From: an uncultured Bacteroides sp.
GTDB lineage: Bacteria > Bacteroidota > Bacteroidia > Cytophagales > Cyclobacteriaceae
Assembly: GCA_902168185.1 (NCBI GenBank)
Contig: CABHOV010000046.1
Location: 434,001-498,000, forward strand
DNA: 64,000 nt
Direction: 5' to 3'
Part shown: piece by piece, positions 8,201 to 19,200 of the stretch
How the letters are laid out: every line of letters begins with the position of its first letter
Position numbering within the stretch: the first letter of the stretch is position 1
Translations under genes and position numbers: made by a program
The notes under the pieces: generated by a model
Told to the model about the DNA's origin: nothing
The model's database searches: none
The model's input: only the letters and a program-made list of their open reading frames with translations

Positions 8201-11200
8201 CGGGCTGGAACTTTGATTCGCTGACGTTACATCTGTCCACGTTGTACCGGATTGCTTCTCCCATACAAAGGAAGTGTTAGCAGTTTTTCCACCAGCCGTG
8301 ATCATGAGTTCTTCGCCTTGAGGCACGGAGATTCGCATACCCGGATCTACAAGTTGTGGGGTCGCCATTAATGATTTAAATGCCGCTACATTTACTCCCG
8401 AATAAAGCGGCTCCAAGTCTGCTGCATCCAGGTAATTGTTTCGCACATATAGGTATAGTACTGCTCTGTTGGGAAGTGTAGAGAAGTCTGGTATATCATG
8501 CAGTTTATTTCCTTCCAGTATTATGTAGACAGCTTTTGTTAGATTAAGCAAAGAAGGAGGCACGCTGGTAAAGGCATTGTTATTCAAGTAACAATATATC
8601 AGGCTCGTCATACTCCCAACAGAAGCTGGTACAGTACCTGTAAACTTGTTTGTTGAAATATAAAAAGAAGTTGCTTTCGTCCAGCTACTAAAAATATCCG
8701 GAAGATCTCCCGATAGCTGGTTACTCGATACATTAAAGTATACAAGTTCTTTCAGGTTACTGTACGACTCCGGTATATTTCCTGTAAGCTTATTTTCACC
8801 GGCACTATACGTCTGTAGTTTAGAAAGTAATCCATATGAAGGCGGCAACTCACCAGAGAGTTGATTCTGATTGACATACAAAGTGACCAATTCACTAAGC
8901 TCACCCAGCGAAGGAGGTAAAGAGCCTTTTAGCGCATTGGTATTTAATGTTAGTACTTTAAGCTTATGAAGTGCACCCAATGAAGCGGGAATTGTACCGG
9001 TAAGTTTGTTAGCACCGAGATATAGGTTCTCAAGGTCGGTACACGCTGCTAACCACAGCGGAATTTCACCTGTAAATGCATTCGTACGCAGGTCAAGTGT
9101 TACGAGCTTGGTGAGTTTGTCTAATACGGGAATGCTACCCGATAGTTTGTTGGTATTGAGACTGAGCGTTTTAAGATTGGTCAGGGCATTCCACTCGACA
9201 GGTATAGACCCGGTAAAAGCATTATTATATAAATTGAGGTATACAAGATTTGTCATGCTCCCTATGAAAGGAGGCAAGTTACCACTGAGACCGTTTTCAT
9301 CCAGGCCCAGGTACTGCAGTGATGTCATACCCGACAACTCCGAAGGTATAGTACCTGTCAGCGTGTTACGAAGCAGATATAGGTATACCAGATTTTTAAG
9401 ATTACCTAATGAAGCAGGTATAGTACCCGTGAGTTTGTTGGCGTACAGGTACAACAAGGTAAGTTTACTCAACGAACCTATTTCTGTCGGTATACTTCCC
9501 GATATACTATTCCCTTGCAGGTACAGAGTAGTAAGCTCCGTTAGATTTGATATAGAAGCCGGTATAGTTCCGGCCAAACGGTTCGAAGGCAAACTAATAG
9601 AAACAACATCACCATTAACAACACTAACGCCAAACCATTTCGAAAACACTGCACTTGTTGCAGTGGCAGGCCACGTAGTAGGCCAGTTCGTTTTCTTTAA
9701 CCAACCCGTACCTCCCAGGCTCGTGAATATATCTTTCAGCGCAGCGAACTCAACATCATCGGGCACGACATTCGTTTCTACCTCGGTATATAATACCGGT
9801 TTTGTTGAAGCAACAGCTAGCGTATCAGACACAGCAAAATGAGGAGAAGCTATTGATAACTCACCGTGCGGAATAGGCGCTGTTCGCTCCAACATTGGAT
9901 CGTTCAATTCTAAATCCTGACCTTCATCCTGCGTATGCATTGCCTGAAGTTGCTTCAGGTTATCCAGCATATTTTCCCGGTAGGCTGTCTTAGGGTCAAA
10001 GGCCAGCGATGGCGTCCCATCATTCATCAGCATATGTGGCAGGTTATGAAAATTATCAGGATTGGGCACCTGCATCTTTTCATTCTTACCGAAGACATTA
10101 GCCAAATCATTCTCATAATAATTCAGGATCATCCCAAACACATCATTACCATCTTTACCCGGGTCTTTTGACTTATCCGGATGATTTATCTGGGTTAACC
10201 AGCCATGTATATTATACACAAAATCTACACCCTGCAGCTTGTCACCAAGCTCAATACGTTTAAGAGGACCATGCAGGTAGTATCTATAGGTAGCACGCAG
10301 TTTCTTATCATCTTCGGATGTTGCACTGGTATATACTTTACTTAGCCGGCCATCCGCATCATATTCATAATAGTGATAGAACTGCTCCAGCAATACTCCT
10401 CCCACACTATACGATAGGTTTTCTACCTTCAGAACATTTCCGATGAAACTATAGGTATATTTTACAGCAAACACTCTCTCAAGTCCAGTCGGTTTCTGTA
10501 CCATCCATGTAACACGACCTAACTCATCATAGCTATACCAGGTCCTCATGTTTGCATTTTCTGACCACGACACAGTACCATCCGTAAAGTCCTGTCTATA
10601 CAGCGATCCCAGATTGGTAGCGCTGTTAAAGCTGCCGTCAGGGTAGTCGTAATGCGTTGTAACCCAATCGCGTGTATCCGTAGTCGCAAACTGCACTTGG
10701 TTTTCAAACTCAAGCTGTGTACCTAGTGAAGCATAGGTATATTGTGTACCGGTATACTCACCTGATTCAGCCGGGCGGCCTATAGCATCATATAGTGTAT
10801 ATGAAAAATGTTTATTGGCTAACTGCTGTGCATTTTGAGAAAAACGTATACTACCGTCCTTACGATATTGATACTTTGTTTCTCCGGCATCCGTTTCGTT
10901 CATAGACATCAGCCATCCTCTGAAATTATACCGGTAAGTGGTTTTATCGATCTCCGAATATTTCGATTTTGCATCTGTGCTTGCTAACCATTCCTTCATT
11001 CCATTAGGTGATACTGACGAGACTAAACGGCCTGCATCATCATAAAACTGACACGATATATCCAGGAAATGATTTTTATACTTCAAACTAAAGTCACTAT
11101 TTCCGGCAGATTCGATCTTATAAAAACCTATCGGCAATTTAGGACCCGTAGTAACACTATTAGGAACTACTATAGGAAAACGCTCACCAGTAATTGTATT

Positions 11201-13171
11201 TACGATAACTGCGGTTGTTTCTTTGGATGCTGAGAGCGTCACTTCCTGTTCATTTGTTAAATAAAAGGTTCGCTTCTCTCCTGACTTCCCAGGCGTATAG
11301 CTCACTATATTGTCAACTTTCAAAACATAGTTCTGAGGCGATCCAAAACGACCCGCCATAATTACTCTACCTGCTTTGTCAGTCCATGATACACTGAATT
11401 TCTTATTCTGATCTCTGCCGACCTGCTGCAACGATTGTTCCCCAAGAGTTGTAGCTCCAGAAATCCCAGGCAGAATAATACTTCTTTTTACTGCATAATC
11501 ATTTAGTTCATTGTAAACCGGAAACGTAGCATTCCAGATTTCATTACCTGTTCCTAAATGCACCACGTCACCTGCTACGGCCATTCGTTTTACTTCCCCT
11601 GTTCCATCTTCATAGAACTCTGTCCGATCATAGGGATAAGCAGTTTTGGGAGTGAGTGGCTCCAATGAATTTCTTTCGCTATAGTACCAACCCAATGTAC
11701 CTTCTTCATTACCAACGGCCAGTGGATTATTTATAGTATTGCCATTAACATTATCCGGATTTACATTATCGAAATCCGTATAATCATATATATCTCCTGC
11801 CGATGTAAGCATGAAGGCTCCATTATACTTAAAGTCCGTTGAATTTATTGGAGCTGGCAGCGTGGCACCCACCACACGATCATACCGGTCTCGGAGATTC
11901 TGTATAGCAAATATTTTATTTGTAGTAAAGCTTTTAGACTGCGTCTGCAGTACACTTCCTCCTTCATCAAAGAAACTTTTTGATTCTGCAATACTTTTCT
12001 CTGCAATCGAACCATTTATAGTCGTTTTGGTCCCGTCATAGCTAATTGAATGAGTCCAATTCAAATTTTCATCACTTCGGGTACTTACAGATAATATAAA
12101 AGTTGGGCCCCAAGTATTTGTTACCCGATCACGTCCTTTTAAATAGTAAGTTCCGTCCTTATATAATTTACTACCAACCACATTCAAATTTGAATTGTAT
12201 GGTTTTAGAATCACAGGATTTTCCCCTGACCCATCAACCCAATAGTAGTCAGCATACGAAAATATATACTCCTTTTCATCGTTCGTTAGATATACTTCGT
12301 TGTACCCTGCCTTTTGCACTTGTATAGCAGAGGCCAGCGGTGGAACATAATCAACATCTACATGCAGCGGCCCTTTTGGAGCTGCCCAGCAATTCAGGGA
12401 CTCTAAATAATATCGTATATAATAATCACCTGACTCATATACCGTATAATTACCATTTACAGGGTGGCTAACATCCGTCCCTTCACCACTTAACTCCCAA
12501 TAATGGTTTACGCGGGAAGAGCTTGTTACTAAAACTTTTCGATGGTAAAAATTTTCCTCCTTCAACTGTGGCTCAAGCTCAGTCCTGCCGACAGACACAA
12601 CAATACTGCTGCTCTCACTTGTGCACGCTTCTCCTGAAGCAGTCGCATAGAATGTCGTGGACGTTGATATATTATTAAAAGTAACCGAGCGACCTATGGC
12701 CGTGTAGCCTGAAGGAACTGATCGCCAGATATAGTCTAAGGTAGTATACTCTTCGTCCCCAACAACAGAAAGTGTTACATTACCGGTTTCGCAGAGTTGT
12801 CTTGCACTGGCTGTAATAGCAGGTTTAGGAACGTCCTCGATATAAACGCTAATCTGCCTAAATATAGGCTTAGGATAATCACACATGGTGCTGTTACCAC
12901 AGGATGAACCTAACTTGACCGTATGACTCCCTTTCGTAGTGAATGTATGCGTATATGATGCACCTGTTTTAATAAAGGTCCCATCGATATACCAGCTAAA
13001 GCTTGTGAAACTATCATTGGGACAATCCGGATAAAATGTTATGGCCTGCCCCACACAATTGGAACCCGATCGCCTGATGTCACACCCTTGCTCGGTGGGT
13101 GTCTGGGCCTGTAACAATAAGCTTGTCGTGAAGAAACAAACTGAGAATATCGCTATATAAAAATGCTTCAT
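5201..13171 (-). CDS. Giant YD/RHS protein B with LRR domain and unrecognised C-terminal domain (cassette 1)
   Basis: A 2656-aa secreted protein with signal peptide MKHFYIAIFSVCFFTTSLLLQAQ. Parts in order: PKD/Ig-like modules (about 30-300); a DUF6443-type start (ESKSFFDEGGSVLQTQSKSF, about 370-420); YD repeats (about 750-1050, e.g. YSYDELGRVTWM, YEYDADGRLSKV); an LRR N-cap and about 16 plant-type 23-24-residue LRRs (about 1135-1600, LTGTIPASLGNLKNL); an Ig-like module (about 1610-1690); more YD repeats with a lectin-like insert (about 1900-2030); and the RHS-associated core ending GMGNNPVSGVDPDG (about 2425). The final 231 residues (5204-5896) match nothing I know and share nothing with the paralogue, so they are the candidate effector domain. 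The gene follows YD-A by 32 bp. In cassette 2 the same parts are split over two genes. Confidence 0.85.
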   Translation of the reverse strand: MKHFYIAIFSVCFFTTSLLLQAQTPTEQGCDIRRSGSNCVGQAITFYPDCPNDSFTSFSWYIDGTFIKTGASYTHTFTTKGSHTVKLGSSCGNSTMCDYPKPIFRQISVYIEDVPKPAITASARQLCETGNVTLSVVGDEEYTTLDYIWRSVPSGYTAIGRSVTFNNISTSTTFYATASGEACTSESSSIVVSVGRTELEPQLKEENFYHRKVLVTSSSRVNHYWELSGEGTDVSHPVNGNYTVYESGDYYIRYYLESLNCWAAPKGPLHVDVDYVPPLASAIQVQKAGYNEVYLTNDEKEYIFSYADYYWVDGSGENPVILKPYNSNLNVVGSKLYKDGTYYLKGRDRVTNTWGPTFILSVSTRSDENLNWTHSISYDGTKTTINGSIAEKSIAESKSFFDEGGSVLQTQSKSFTTNKIFAIQNLRDRYDRVVGATLPAPINSTDFKYNGAFMLTSAGDIYDYTDFDNVNPDNVNGNTINNPLAVGNEEGTLGWYYSERNSLEPLTPKTAYPYDRTEFYEDGTGEVKRMAVAGDVVHLGTGNEIWNATFPVYNELNDYAVKRSIILPGISGATTLGEQSLQQVGRDQNKKFSVSWTDKAGRVIMAGRFGSPQNYVLKVDNIVSYTPGKSGEKRTFYLTNEQEVTLSASKETTAVIVNTITGERFPIVVPNSVTTGPKLPIGFYKIESAGNSDFSLKYKNHFLDISCQFYDDAGRLVSSVSPNGMKEWLASTDAKSKYSEIDKTTYRYNFRGWLMSMNETDAGETKYQYRKDGSIRFSQNAQQLANKHFSYTLYDAIGRPAESGEYTGTQYTYASLGTQLEFENQVQFATTDTRDWVTTHYDYPDGSFNSATNLGSLYRQDFTDGTVSWSENANMRTWYSYDELGRVTWMVQKPTGLERVFAVKYTYSFIGNVLKVENLSYSVGGVLLEQFYHYYEYDADGRLSKVYTSATSEDDKKLRATYRYYLHGPLKRIELGDKLQGVDFVYNIHGWLTQINHPDKSKDPGKDGNDVFGMILNYYENDLANVFGKNEKMQVPNPDNFHNLPHMLMNDGTPSLAFDPKTAYRENMLDNLKQLQAMHTQDEGQDLELNDPMLERTAPIPHGELSIASPHFAVSDTLAVASTKPVLYTEVETNVVPDDVEFAALKDIFTSLGGTGWLKKTNWPTTWPATATSAVFSKWFGVSVVNGDVVSISLPSNRLAGTIPASISNLTELTTLYLQGNSISGSIPTEIGSLSKLTLLYLYANKLTGTIPASLGNLKNLVYLYLLRNTLTGTIPSELSGMTSLQYLGLDENGLSGNLPPFIGSMTNLVYLNLYNNAFTGSIPVEWNALTNLKTLSLNTNKLSGSIPVLDKLTKLVTLDLRTNAFTGEIPLWLAACTDLENLYLGANKLTGTIPASLGALHKLKVLTLNTNALKGSLPPSLGELSELVTLYVNQNQLSGELPPSYGLLSKLQTYSAGENKLTGNIPESYSNLKELVYFNVSSNQLSGDLPDIFSSWTKATSFYISTNKFTGTVPASVGSMTSLIYCYLNNNAFTSVPPSLLNLTKAVYIILEGNKLHDIPDFSTLPNRAVLYLYVRNNYLDAADLEPLYSGVNVAAFKSLMATPQLVDPGMRISVPQGEELMITAGGKTANTSFVWEKQSGTTWTDVTSANQSSSPDVFNIVSPVATDAGIYRYKVTTSKITALSIISNTIKVQTVDALPESSSTDDVLYNGLITSVQWRTDEAYSAGTGDYYGRYQYAYDEKYQLKEANYADFNKATQMFDPAGNNYRVAGMSYDPNGNILTLKRFDGDGLYKNNLVYNYLANTNRLDNVDTYVNKYKYNQIGQLTAEDKVTGADQYIEYDVTGKVRKVFMDAVKAVPNVEYLYDDRGFRLAKIAYQDKRTTWYIRDASGNILSIYEQAGVLSDPVRPIQWSTLTNVVNTNGTLTVQSGATTGGAWAANKLAEYQDGYVEYTIVDKFQPKDIGFNVPGMGSCMFNFYPSPYATITIRKNGAFQGGFTYNIGDKIKLEKVGDKLRFLQNGKVQFEIVGVAAKTAQLLVNLNAATASVSNLVFKAYATEKQLPSLTQVEVPIYGSGKLGTYYPAQDGSAAYEITDHLGNVRALVRENVNIYTATMEDNGTAELTNPRVTEMNYFQNIFDTEVKDVQMNHTKPLATVEGPDKTAYLYWVGGTQGMDVQDKSVGPAIALKVGAGDRINLETWARYEHKEDFTEDVSLMMFSQLLGTSFAYVQGFDAMSVSQATETFKGALPSLLGAGVNASQPRAFLNYIVFNTKMEAVVSDRIQVSEAAGFEPDERAVPDMFEKLKMDVTIKEPGYIYAWVSNGSENTKVWFDDFSVTHTSNFVTQATDYSAWGDVMREQKTDESIYRYNYQGQFAERDLETGWNHFELREFDPVIGRWTATDPAGQYWSSYIGMGNNPVSGVDPDGAYSQFGAWWRNGFSSEGLIYDDINKDWGYQTSGIENGVVWFSGDFGGKVGNEQNFLSQVQQFLSDINPVESVDAYIGAVAKTEINLVAGSKVVVPIGGIQLSANTETGGRADYVTAAQTYANLQNGPVDIRVIPLNGIGTGDYDPGIRTLYTVHKGVIIVPAGDIPVPIGDYKLQGDATLNPLTNRYTLGARGVAETFSFPSFKKGTSGIRFEVNAGVRFRLKIPDIFKK

Positions 13172-13203
13172 CTTATCTCAATAATTATACTATAGACAAT
13201 GTT

Positions 13204-16200
13204 CTATTCCGGATTGGTAGTGTTAGTACTACCTGGCTTACAGATACAGGTTGTATTTGAAGTATTAAATACGCAGCAATTATTCGTGGCCAAGGCACTA
13301 AGGTCACTTGGTATCTGGGCCTTTCTGGATACTTCAGTCCAAGTGCCTAAATTTCCGCAGACATCATAATAGGCATATTTATATCCGCCTTCATAACAGG
13401 TGTTACCATTAGCATCCATGTAGCTATTACACTCCACAACACCTGCAATAGAATTTGATGCAAAGTCGGCACGAATAGTGTGCGCAGACTGTACCTTTTG
13501 GAAAGTGACCGCTTTCCCTCCCGCTTGCACAAGAAGGACAGTTCCGTCTTGCAATTTTGTTGTGGGTTTACCTAAGTCGATTTTTTTTCCATCAATCAGT
13601 ACCGCACCTAAAGTGTTATACTGGCACTTGTCGCGAAGTTCAAATGTGATATCCTTTCCTTGAATAACTGATGACGTCCCCGAGGGGTATATATATCCCC
13701 GGCTGCCAGTGCTGGACGCAGTAAGTGTAATCATAAAGGATTTATTTGATCCATAGTTATAGCGATTCTCTCCTGTTTTGACAACGCCTTCGGTTCCATA
13801 TTCTCTCTGGAAACTTTCCTTGTAGGTGGATTGCAGCCTGCCTGCCTGATCGTAGCGATACTCGCTATATAAGTTATTGTTATCCAATATGTGTGATAGC
13901 TCGCCCCATTTATTATATACATAACTGGTCATGGCTGCATCTACAGGCTTGATTCTGAAATCGTCAAAATAAGTTGTGCTGTTGGCGGGCTCGCACCAAA
14001 TCTCTAATTTATTGTGCTGCTCGTTTACGGCTATATCTGTCTCCAACAAGTACCAACTACCCGCCTTGCCCTTGTTACGTACAACCGATGAATTCGCAGA
14101 GCCATTATCAAACGTATACTTCATGGTACATGACGGTTCTGAAGACCACACACTAACGCGGTATGTACGCTGCTTCGGTTTCAGATAAAAAGTAAAAGCA
14201 CGGTTTCCCGCAGAAGCGATCAGAGCTTTGTATCCGGTATGTGCATTCGAAGTGTATTGATTACTATTCTGGTAAACATCAGTACCAAACAGGTCATTTT
14301 GGGGTCTGTCCTCAGCACCTGAATATCCAAATTCCTGATATTCGGCATTGGCAACAGTAGCCATAACAACAGTCTGATCAAAAGACATTCTTGTAGCTGC
14401 ATATTTACCATTGACATCCGTTGCTTCGAGGGCATGAGAGTTTACATCATATAAGGTAATGTTACCGTTGCGCTGCCAGCCAGTCGAAGCTATATCATTT
14501 ACATTCCAGGCATTAAATGAAGCTACCTGATCTGCAGGGAAGAGACCATCGGCGAGCAAGGCTACATCGTCCATTCCTATAAATGTAAAGCCAGCAGATT
14601 TTCGCCATATACCACTCTGTGCTACACTCTCCGATAAATTCTTACCGGGTTGCATCGCTACAATCTGGTCACTCCATGTCTGCACAGATGCCGACACTAG
14701 TCCAAGCTTTTTATTACTCTGCGCGGGATCAATTTTATAGGCATAGGAAGCTGCCTCCTGCGTAAGCATATTTTTTCCTCCTGAACTGGCAAGCCCCATC
14801 TGAGGGTACTGACGATAAGCAGGAGTTATTTTTGTTTGATAAGCATTACCATATCCATCATAAGATATACTTTCAACAACCTGGCCTGAGTAATAGTCGA
14901 ATGCAGTATTTACTGTTGAGGTCTTTATACCTGTCTTGTAATTAATAACAGTTTGTCCGGTCATAACAGAAGGAAATTGCTCGCGTTTACTGACTACACC
15001 CTGCAAGGCAAAATCATCTCCTTCTCTTGAAATGAACCTGGCATCAGTATACGTTTCTTCAATTACCCCTTGATTATTGAACTTGCTTTGTAAGTTGGTT
15101 TCGTAGTGTTCGATGTTTGCTTCCAGTTCATCATTGACCTTTCTATCATTATCGTCATTAATAAGTGAAGCGGTTATACCATCATGCAGGAAATGATTCT
15201 GAGTTTCTGATATTGGTTCTCCTTGTGCATTATAAAGCTTTACAGCTTTCAAAGCTCCAACGCGACTTGTATAGTCTTTTAAAACAACTGTACGTGTTTG
15301 TTTTTTATTGTATGATATATAGTCTTCATATGTTTGTCGCGAAAAGGTAGTAGTCTCATCCGACATATACTGGGCTCCAGCCATACCGGGTGTAAATACT
15401 TCAAAATTATATGTAGTGTAATTCGGTAATACTTGCTCAACGCCTGACTCAATAACTCTTTCCTTTACAGTTACATATTCATAAATAACGCCTGGAGATG
15501 GCACTTCCCTCGCGATCGACAAAAGGTTGTGTCCTTCTCCCAACTTGTTATCCTTATCAAAGTTATAGTAGGCATCTGTTCCACGTTCCCAAATATTGGG
15601 CTCATACGATGTACCGCCAGTAGAATTTCCATTTTGTGTATAGTCATAGGTTGTTTCTCTGATCTTACCCATATCAGAAAGTCTTATTGCTGACACACGA
15701 ATTCCGCCACCAATTCTATTCAGAGGAATGGTGTATCCATAGGTAAATGTATAGTTGACAGGATGATCACAACCATTCTCTCGATACGTATATGACCTAA
15801 AAACCTTTTCCAACGCACTGCTTTCAACTTTTAAATGTATAAAGCCAGGTGAGTCGCTAATTTTTTCGCGAATTATACCATCGCCTTTGAAAACAAGATC
15901 GGAGAACTGCTGTACTTGATCTTGACAAGTGACTTCCTTTTTATTGATTGTTTTCATATATAGGAAGCTTAGATAAAGATCATCACCTACATTCAATCTT
16001 CTTCTTGGCTGTGATGGAGCATTCAGAAAGACATCAAACACATTGGGCTCTGCACTTTCCTTTATGGAGTGAATGGAGAACTCATAATTACCATTAATGG
16101 CTGCCCGGTTATAATCATCCGCCTGATAGTCAAACTGTAGCTTGCCTCCTAAAGAAAGTGTTACATCACGAAGCGACCACGCATCGACAGTTTTTGCTGA

Positions 16201-19200
16201 AGTCTCGGTCACGATTCTATCCATGTATATATTACTTGTGTTTACATAGTCAGACTTATACAGTCCCCACATATCAAAGGCATCTTTGTTATAGGGTGGA
16301 TTCTTGGTGGTTCGGTAATTGAAACTTCCGGATACCGGCAAATTCTTACCGAGTATTTGTAGCGTGTGAGCGTTATCGGCTATAGATGTTACCACAGCAT
16401 AATATTTCTTCGCTGCATTATTATTACTCTCAAAGGCAAGTATATCACCCGGTACAAGTCCCGAGTTTGTTTGATAAAATGTATATGCACCCGAACTTTC
16501 GGTAAGCACGCCTGACCCCCGAACCGGATTTTCCAAATCGTAATTAAATTGAATAGCAGGCATCAGGTCCGCTCCTCCTTTGCCAAGAAACTGAACATTC
16601 TTCAACGTTAGCTTTCCGTTTTTTGGATAGGCCGAGTCATCAACTGATGGATTTGAAGTAATTAATTTATAGTCGAAGCTATTGGGTGTCTCAGGACTCA
16701 GCGAGTAGTCCGTATTGAATTTTAAAGATCTCAGGGAAACACTATTCAGAGCATCTTTTACATTTGCCAAATCATAAATATCAAGTACGTTTTTATATAG
16801 ATGATGATCGGCAACCAACGGAGAAAAATTACAATTTTCCTTTCCTGCCGGGAGTGCATCGTCTCGTGATACATTCCAGTTGGATGTAGTTTTCTGTGAA
16901 TACTCTTCACCATCCGATTTGGAAACCGGGACCGTTTTTAAAGATTTGTTATCAATCAGAATAATAGAATTCAACTTCAGGGTACTTGTCGGCAACGAGT
17001 AATAGTCAAGTGTACCATTATCTATGAAAGTTTCACTCTGATGCTGTCCTGCACTTTGAGTAAAAATAGTACTACACGCACATCGCGCTGCTTTGGGAGT
17101 AAAGCCTCCCCGCCTGGTTTCGTTTATTATTTCTTCTTTTCTTTTTTCCTTTCCGGAATAGGTGTGTGAAATATTCCTTTCGAAGTGTAAGCTACTTTTA
17201 GCGTCATCCCGAATATCTTTGAAGAAAAGTGCTGTATGCGTTTTTGTGCGTATAGCATCCAGGTAGTATAACTCCTTTCTTCCTTCCGAGAAATTCTGGA
17301 AGTTCTTATCGATGTCAACATCCATCCCTTCAGATGGATTTCGCCACGCATATATATCGGTCCATTTTCCATATTCAAATTCTACCCAATAGCCCCAATC
17401 AAATTCATTCAGCTTTCCATCCGCATTTCCGTCCGATCCACGATCAACATAATCCGGTCCCGTGATGGCTGTCAGATACCAGGTATACGCGTAAGGGTCG
17501 CGTTTATAAAATTCATTATATGTTAAATCAGCACTCTTCCTTTCCGAATATATATAGTCATCATAGGAGTATGCCGGTAAAGCAAAATGATATTTTACGC
17601 CACTCTCGTTTACGATCGTAAACCCTCCAATTTGTTTGGGCTTTAAAATGTTATTGGAAGTTCCTCTGGTATATCCGGAGGAAACGGTTTCAATAAAGCC
17701 TGCGTCCGTAACCCGCTTTGCTTTATTGATAATTTCTTCATTTGTAAACCACTGAACACTTCTGGAACCTTGAACCAGATTGGATTCATAGCTATCCGTG
17801 CCATTCTCTCCTGCACGCAAGTCTGTTCCCGACTCAAAATGATATTGCATGCTTGGATCAGGGTATGGGGCAGCAAGGTGATGTATCCGATCAGGAGTAT
17901 ATTCAAAGCGATTTGAAAAGTCGTTTATAAACCTGAACTCCGCCCTTTTGTTTTCCTTGGTTTGATTACGGGCAAGGTCATATTGAATTGTGTGGAAGTC
18001 ACGGCCTCCGTCGTCATTTTTAGAGTAATTATTTCGTTTACTCAAATGCTTTTGAAAATAATAAGGACGCATGGCGCCAAACAATCCTTGAGCATTGACA
18101 TAATAATTGTCATAACTAGGAAACGATCCTCCTAGTGACTTATCCGGATTCGCTTTATCATCTGATTGTAACTGTAAATTTTGATCCGGCAACGAATACG
18201 TATCAAATGCATTATCCGTAAAATATTGGGTTTGAAAAATATCATCAGGATTACTGGGAAGTGTATAATACAACGCGCCGTTAACATTCGTTTTTTCATA
18301 CTGATCTATCCAATACCGCTGATATCTATAGCCCAGTGTTATCGAAACACCATAGAAAATAGGAATGGGGACAGTAATCCCGTTTGAGAAACGGGAAACT
18401 CTTCCTGAACCACCACTGGAGGCAACACTGACACCTGAAGCGCTCATATTGCTACCGCCGTTCGAGCCTGTTGATATACTTGCATTAAATGCGTTAAAGT
18501 AATGGTTGCGTCCATTGTTTCTATACCCTATACTAAGACCGGCATTACCATAAGCACTTACGCTTTTGAAATTGGTCCTTAAACCAGCGCCTGTTGTCAG
18601 TCCCAATCCTAGCTTCTCTGTTCCCTTGACAGAAACACTTAGCCCTACACTTGCCTCGGGATCACCATACGGGCTCACTCCTGCCGATACACCCAATGAT
18701 CCACCATCGAATAACTGTGCACCTACCCCTACGGATGCGCCCACACCACATCCCATGTATGTGTCCTGAGAGTACGATAACCCGGCAGTAACTGAAGCCA
18801 CAGTTCCCGCTATACCAACCGTGACACCAACGGTATACGTTCTGGTTTCACCACCTTCCCAGAATAGTCTGCTGGAGTTCTGAACGTTACTGTGGTCATC
18901 CGCAAATCCATTGACATTTCTCGATATTGCCCCCGGATTCAATGTGAAGCCAAGTCCTGTCCAAGAAGCATCCTCATTAGGCTGAATACCAGCATGATAC
19001 GAGAGAGACAAGGGATAGCCACCAGATGGTCCAGGAACTTCAAGTAGCGGTATATTATAAGCCATGTCACCCGTGGCAAGATTTACTATATCCGTAGTAT
19101 CCACCGGCTCAAAGCTTGTTGCCTCCGGAGCGGTAGGGCCTGCAGTAAGTGCCCATGAAATAGTGGGCGCTACAGTACTGAATAATGTTTCGAGAATTAG

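Noticed and set aside
8350-9770. Periodic DNA in the LRR region considered as a CRISPR-like or tandem DNA array
   Set aside because: The period is about 72 bp and follows LRR codons; units differ in sequence and stay in frame, so it is protein repeat coding.
9006-9842. 278-codon plus-strand frame inside YD-B
   Set aside because: Antisense shadow of the LRR repeats; the repeated codon pattern keeps the opposite strand open.
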